Assembly (NCBI GenBank): GCA_023129325.1
Contig: JAGMCI010000020.1
Location: forward strand, 1 to 49,654
Direction: 5' to 3'
Length of the DNA: 49,654 nt
DNA from: Caldifarciminota bacterium
GTDB taxonomy: Bacteria; Hydrothermota; UBA3073; JACQXS01; JAGMCI01
Shown here: in pieces, positions 46,629 to 49,654 of the stretch
How positions within the stretch are numbered: position 1 is the stretch's first letter
Layout of the letters: each line of letters opens with the position of its first letter
Translations under genes and position numbers: made by a program
The notes under the pieces: model-generated
Database searches by the model: none
What the model saw: only the letters and a program-made list of their open reading frames with translations
Told to the model about the DNA's origin: nothing

Positions 46629-48014
46629 TTATTCCAATAGCCATTTTTTCATTCGCTCGGCAACTCTTGTTAACAAGTGTCCCGCACATAAATTTCTATG
46701 TGCGGGATTACCCATTGTATGAGTTTTTCCCGATGTAAATTGGGATAAGGCATAAGTTATGAGTCCAATTGATGTAGCATATGCCGGGTCTTGCAGGGAC
46801 GTATTGTCCCGCACATAATTTATGTGCGGGACCCCCACAGTTGTGAGCTGTGAGTTGTGAGATATGGGATTTGGGATGCCAATTCTGACCGGCATTTTAA
46901 GAACATATTCTGCTAAATTCTTTATACCGGGCATTTTTGCTGTTGCTCCGGTAAGTATCACTCCTGCTGGCAAAAGGGTAGGGGCGTATTGCAATACGTC
47001 CCTACTTATTTTTCTGTAAATCAAACTGAATATTTCTTCAAGTCTTGGTTCAATAATTGAAGCCAAAAGCTTTTTTTCTATTGTTTGCTCTCCTCTTCCT
47101 CCGAGTTTTAGGATTTCAATTATTTCATCATCTGCTAAATCACGGCAAGCTATTGCATAATTGAGTTTTATTCGTTCAGCTTCACTTCTTGGGGTTCGGA
47201 GTCCAATTGAAATATCATTGGTAATATCAATGCCACCGAGGGGGATTGCGAATGTATCTCTGAGCTTGTCCTCATAAAAGACAGCCACATCTGTCACGGT
47301 ACCACCGATATCTATAAGCACACAGCCAAGCTCTTGCTCATCAGGTTCAAGGACAGCGTAAGCTGATGCCATAGGTTGTAATATAAGGTCTCTGACTTTA
47401 AATTCGGCACGATTTACTGATTTATAAATGTTTTGGCAAGGGACAATAGCGCCAGTAATTATATAGATATTGACCTTAAGCCGATTTCCGCTCATTCCAT
47501 CTGGGACTTTTATTCCTGATTGCTCATCAACTATAAATTCAAGGGGGATAGTGTGAATAATTTGTCGGGTGGTAGGGACTTGGATAGATTTTGCCTGCTC
47601 AATCACTTCTTTTACATCTTCTTGGATGATTTGTTTATCAGGACGTTCCAGTGCAATTATGCCCTGCGAATTTTCAATTTTTATATGGTCACCGGCTACA
47701 TTGACATATAATTCTTTAATTTTGGTTTGTGCTTGCTGTGATGCCTTGCTTACGGCAAGTCTTATTGATTCTGCAGTGTGTTCAAGGTCAACAACAACAC
47801 CCTTATGTAGACCAGTGGAAGGTACTATTCCTTTCCCAATTATTTCAAATGCACGCTTTGGCCCTGAACTTGTTTCAGGGGTGCCTACAATGTCTTCTTG
47901 TTTCACTCCATTTCCGCCTGAGGTGAACAACAGAGTGCCATTGGTTGATTTTGCAATAAGACAGACAGTTTTTGTAGTTCCTAAATCAAGCCCTGCAATA
48001 ATTTCATCTTTCAT
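46629..48014 (-). CDS. ftsA: Cell division protein FtsA
   Basis: FtsA is the actin-like membrane anchor of FtsZ. GLDLGTTKTVCLIA, GVVVDLEHTAESI, the SHS2-region IPLEFIVDEQ, LIDIGGTVTDVAVF and AGVILTGATAKMPGI mark the family, and the C-terminal MKKWLLE is a possible amphipathic membrane helix. Five stretches are palindromic repeat DNA in frame: CCCTGAAC/TTTCAGGG at 47862-47880 (residues about 45-51), TCCGCCTGAGG at 47913-47923, GTAGGGGCGTATT-type at 46978-47005 (residues 337-346, LQYAPTLLP), and TCCCGCACAT-type at 46807-46831 (residues 395-403, VPHINYVRD) and 46680-46707 (residues 436-445, NPAHRNLCAG). The residue 30-50 region is longer than in typical FtsA because of the first two. Confidence 0.95.
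   Translation of the reverse strand: MKDEIIAGLDLGTTKTVCLIAKSTNGTLLFTSGGNGVKQEDIVGTPETSSGPKRAFEIIGKGIVPSTGLHKGVVVDLEHTAESIRLAVSKASQQAQTKIKELYVNVAGDHIKIENSQGIIALERPDKQIIQEDVKEVIEQAKSIQVPTTRQIIHTIPLEFIVDEQSGIKVPDGMSGNRLKVNIYIITGAIVPCQNIYKSVNRAEFKVRDLILQPMASAYAVLEPDEQELGCVLIDIGGTVTDVAVFYEDKLRDTFAIPLGGIDITNDISIGLRTPRSEAERIKLNYAIACRDLADDEIIEILKLGGRGEQTIEKKLLASIIEPRLEEIFSLIYRKISRDVLQYAPTLLPAGVILTGATAKMPGIKNLAEYVLKMPVRIGIPNPISHNSQLTTVGVPHINYVRDNTSLQDPAYATSIGLITYALSQFTSGKTHTMGNPAHRNLCAGHLLTRVAERMKKWLLE
46680..46707. repeat. TCCCGCACAT…ATGTGCGGGA palindrome, family D copy 1 (ftsA)
   Basis: Ten-base perfect arms with an 8-nt centre (AAATTTCT). Translated near the C-terminus of FtsA as PAHRNLCAG. Confidence 0.9.
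46807..46831. repeat. TCCCGCACAT…ATGTGCGGGA palindrome, family D copy 2 (ftsA)
   Basis: The same ten-base arms as copy 1 with a 5-nt centre, 100 nt upstream in the same gene but in a different reading frame, giving VPHINYVRD. Confidence 0.9.
46978..47005. repeat. GTAGGGGCGTATTG palindrome, family C copy 2 (ftsA)
   Basis: It differs from the perfect palindrome at 9988-10015 by one base. Translated on the minus strand just before LPAGVILTG. Confidence 0.9.
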
Positions 48015-48034
48015 GGCTCATACATTTTGGTTAA

Positions 48035-48049
48035 TCCGCCTTAGGCGGA
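48035..48049. repeat. 15-bp palindrome TCCGCCT-T-AGGCGGA between murC and ftsA
   Basis: Intergenic member of the small family. The rest of this 103-nt gap holds a TAAATAA/TTATTTA-type repeat with TAGCGAAACTTGTCTCGC. Confidence 0.8.
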
Positions 48050-48117
48050 GTGAGTGGTAATTGGTTAAATAAATGGAGTAGCGAAACTTGTCTCGCACTA
48101 TTTAACTATTTAACCAT

Positions 48118-49503
48118 TTAACTTAATTTATTCAGTATTTGTTCTCCAATTTTATAGACATCACCTGCTCCTATAGTGAGAAGGGTATCGGTTTCCTTTA
48201 AATTTGTCAAACACCAGTTAATGAGTTCTTCTTTTGATTCTAAATAAAATATATTTTTATATCCCTTTGAGATAGCAGATTCTATAATAAGCTTACCAGT
48301 AACTCCGGGTATGGGCTTTTCTCTTGCAGGATATATGGGTATTATGATTACTTGGTCTGCATCCCAAAAACAATTGCCGAATCTTTCTTTAAGCTTTTGA
48401 GTTCTTGAGAATAAATGAGGCTGAAAGATTACTATTATTCTTCCCTTATAAAGACTTCTGACAGTCCTTAAGGTTACTTCTATCTCTGATGGGTGATGAG
48501 CATAGTCATCAATAATTTTGATTCCTTTCGCTTCTCCCTTTAATTCAAATCTTCTGTGTACGCCTTTGAATTCTGATACTGCCTTCTTGATGAGTTCCTT
48601 TGGTATTTCAAGCTCATAGGCAGTCGCAATAGCTCCGACAGCATTTAAAATATTGTGAGCGCCGGGAAGAAAAAGTGTAAATTTCATAGGACTTCCCCCA
48701 TTCGCTTGAACCCAAAAATTAGAAATAGGACTCGCAGGCTGCCCGCCTGTCCCCACTGAATAATGTGTAATCCTTACATCAGCTCCTTCTCTGAATCCAT
48801 AAGTAATACATCTCTTTTTTATCCTTGGAAGAATGGTTTGTATGTTCTTATCATCTTTGCAAACTATATTGCAGCCGTAAAACGGAACTCTTTCAGTAAA
48901 GTGGAGAAAGGTCTCCCTTATCTCTTCAATATTTTTATAATTGTCAAGATGGTCTTCATCTATAGAGGTAATGACATTTATAACAGGTGCTAATTTAAGA
49001 AATAGTTTGTCGCTCTCATCAGCTTCACATACAAGAAATTTACCCTCCCCAAGCTTTGCATTCGTTCCAAGAGACCTCAATTTTCCACCAATAATAATTG
49101 TGGGGTCAAAACCAGCTGTCTCAAGAATCTTGCCTACCATTGATGTTACAGTAGTCTTTCCATGGGTTCCAGCAATTGCAATTCCTTCCTTCATCCGCAT
49201 AAGTTCGCCAAGAATTTCTACCCTTGAAATGCAAGGAATGTTCTGACACCGTGCCTGTCTGATTTCAGGATTGGATGAATCAACAGCAGAGGAATAAACT
49301 ACAACATCAGCAGAACTAATATTCTGAGCCTTATGGCAGGAAAATACATAAGCACCGAGTTCTTCAAGCCTTTCAGTGATAGGAGAAAGACAAATATCAG
49401 AGCCCGAAATTTTGTAACCCGAATTGATTAAAAGTTCAGCTATGCCACTCATGCCTATTCCACCAATTCCAACAAAGTGAATGTGTTTTATGTGCCTAAA
49501 CAT
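48118..49503 (-). CDS. murC: UDP-N-acetylmuramate-L-alanine ligase
   Basis: MurC adds L-alanine to UDP-MurNAc in peptidoglycan synthesis. HFVGIGGIGMSGIAELL, the SSAVDSSNPEI segment, the P-loop IAIAGTHGKTTVTSMVG, EADESD, SIDEDHLDNY, LPGAHNILNAVGAI, DDYAHHPSEI and FQPHLFSRTQ are all present. ATG 49503 (MFRHIKHIHFVG) is preferred; the longer frame from 49563 would only translate leader repeats. A CAGGC-GCCCGCCTG fragment at about 48728-48752 inserts TGGQPASP at residues about 251-259, just before the FTLFLPGAHN strand. The gene heads murC-ftsA-ftsZ; murB and ftsQ do not lie between them. Confidence 0.96.
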   Translation of the reverse strand: MFRHIKHIHFVGIGGIGMSGIAELLINSGYKISGSDICLSPITERLEELGAYVFSCHKAQNISSADVVVYSSAVDSSNPEIRQARCQNIPCISRVEILGELMRMKEGIAIAGTHGKTTVTSMVGKILETAGFDPTIIIGGKLRSLGTNAKLGEGKFLVCEADESDKLFLKLAPVINVITSIDEDHLDNYKNIEEIRETFLHFTERVPFYGCNIVCKDDKNIQTILPRIKKRCITYGFREGADVRITHYSVGTGGQPASPISNFWVQANGGSPMKFTLFLPGAHNILNAVGAIATAYELEIPKELIKKAVSEFKGVHRRFELKGEAKGIKIIDDYAHHPSEIEVTLRTVRSLYKGRIIVIFQPHLFSRTQKLKERFGNCFWDADQVIIIPIYPAREKPIPGVTGKLIIESAISKGYKNIFYLESKEELINWCLTNLKETDTLLTIGAGDVYKIGEQILNKLS

Positions 49504-49654
49504 AATTATATGGAGTGTCCCGCACATAATCCGCCTTAGGCGGAATGTGCGGGATTGTTGCATGCAAAATCACCCCCTGAATCATAATTATATGGAGTGC
49601 AACAACGATGTTGTTGCATGCAAAATCACTCCGCCTCAGGCGGATTACTGGATT
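49501..49654. repeat. Duplicated murC leader with two different palindromes
   Basis: CATAATTATATGGAGTG occurs at 49501-49517 and 49583-49599, and TTGTTGCATGCAAAATCAC at 49555-49573 and 49611-49629. Between these shared flanks the first copy holds a TCCCGCACAT/ATGTGCGGGA palindrome, itself split by TCCGCCTTAGGCGGA. The second holds CAACAACGATG, which pairs with the flank. The murC ATG lies in the first copy. TCCGCCTCAGGCGGA ends the window (49630-49644). Confidence 0.88.

Noticed and set aside
47569-48060. 163-codon plus-strand frame opposite ftsA
   Set aside because: It overlaps the conserved N-terminal half of FtsA and shows no domain.

Overview
The window is an AT-rich, gene-dense stretch of a Gram-negative (diderm) bacterial chromosome. 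Lipopolysaccharide transport genes (lptB, lptA-like, lptC-like), a BamD-like lipoprotein, lgt and a PorV-like barrel point to an outer membrane. Four secreted proteins end in the same FlgD-like/type IX-style C-terminal domain (…PNPF…, …IYDxxGR…, …WDGxDxxGxxxxxGIYFYRL…). That signature, with the YfhO-like and DUF2341 proteins, suggests an uncultured lineage close to candidate division WOR-3 (Stahlbacteria) or a neighbour. The phylum is inferred from style of gene content, not from a marker search.

Layout. 1-5.6 kb: a DUF2341 secreted protein cut by the window edge, a YfhO-like membrane protein, tRNA-Pro, and rdgB with a SPOR lipoprotein. 5.7-10.3 kb: a forward operon of DUF4159, an ACT-like protein and a membrane spermidine-synthase-like protein. 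10.5-17.8 kb (reverse): a secreted repeat protein, lgt, a homocysteine methyltransferase/MTHFR fusion and a clostripain-type protease. 18.2-21.9 kb: a dipeptide epimerase, a secreted protein, and an unidentified structured RNA with its own promoter and terminator. 22-26.5 kb: NusG-II protein, AmrS-like radical SAM enzyme, mnmG and a ROK kinase. 26.9-30.1 kb: rpoN, lptB, lptA, lptC. 30.2-36.9 kb (forward): TPR protein, GxxExxY protein, a conserved secreted protein, tRNA-Gln, ybbR-like, tsaD, queG, purine nucleoside phosphorylase, bamD-like. 37-45.3 kb (reverse): mutL, a 69-bp tandem array, then secreted Ig-like, PorV-like and giant TPR genes. 45.3-49.5 kb (reverse): murC-ftsA-ftsZ.

Two genome-wide habits stand out. 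First, palindromic elements of several families are scattered between genes and also sit in frame inside conserved genes (mnmG, ftsZ, ftsA, mutL, murC, the ROK kinase, the lptA-like gene and others). The best family has three copies of about 52 bp, two of them 51/52 identical, that encode unrelated peptides because strand and frame differ. In other places the elements are nested inside one another or interrupt a tandem repeat by an exact, countable length. This resembles the Rickettsia palindromic elements but the sequences here look different, and several families coexist.

Second, strong TTGACA-N16/17-TAnnnT promoters recur, and many place the -10 box only 6 to 11 nt before the start codon with no Shine-Dalgarno sequence. 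This predicts leaderless or nearly leaderless mRNAs, and it was used here to move several gene starts downstream of the longest open frame. Other genes have a conventional Shine-Dalgarno site and a longer leader, so both modes appear to coexist.
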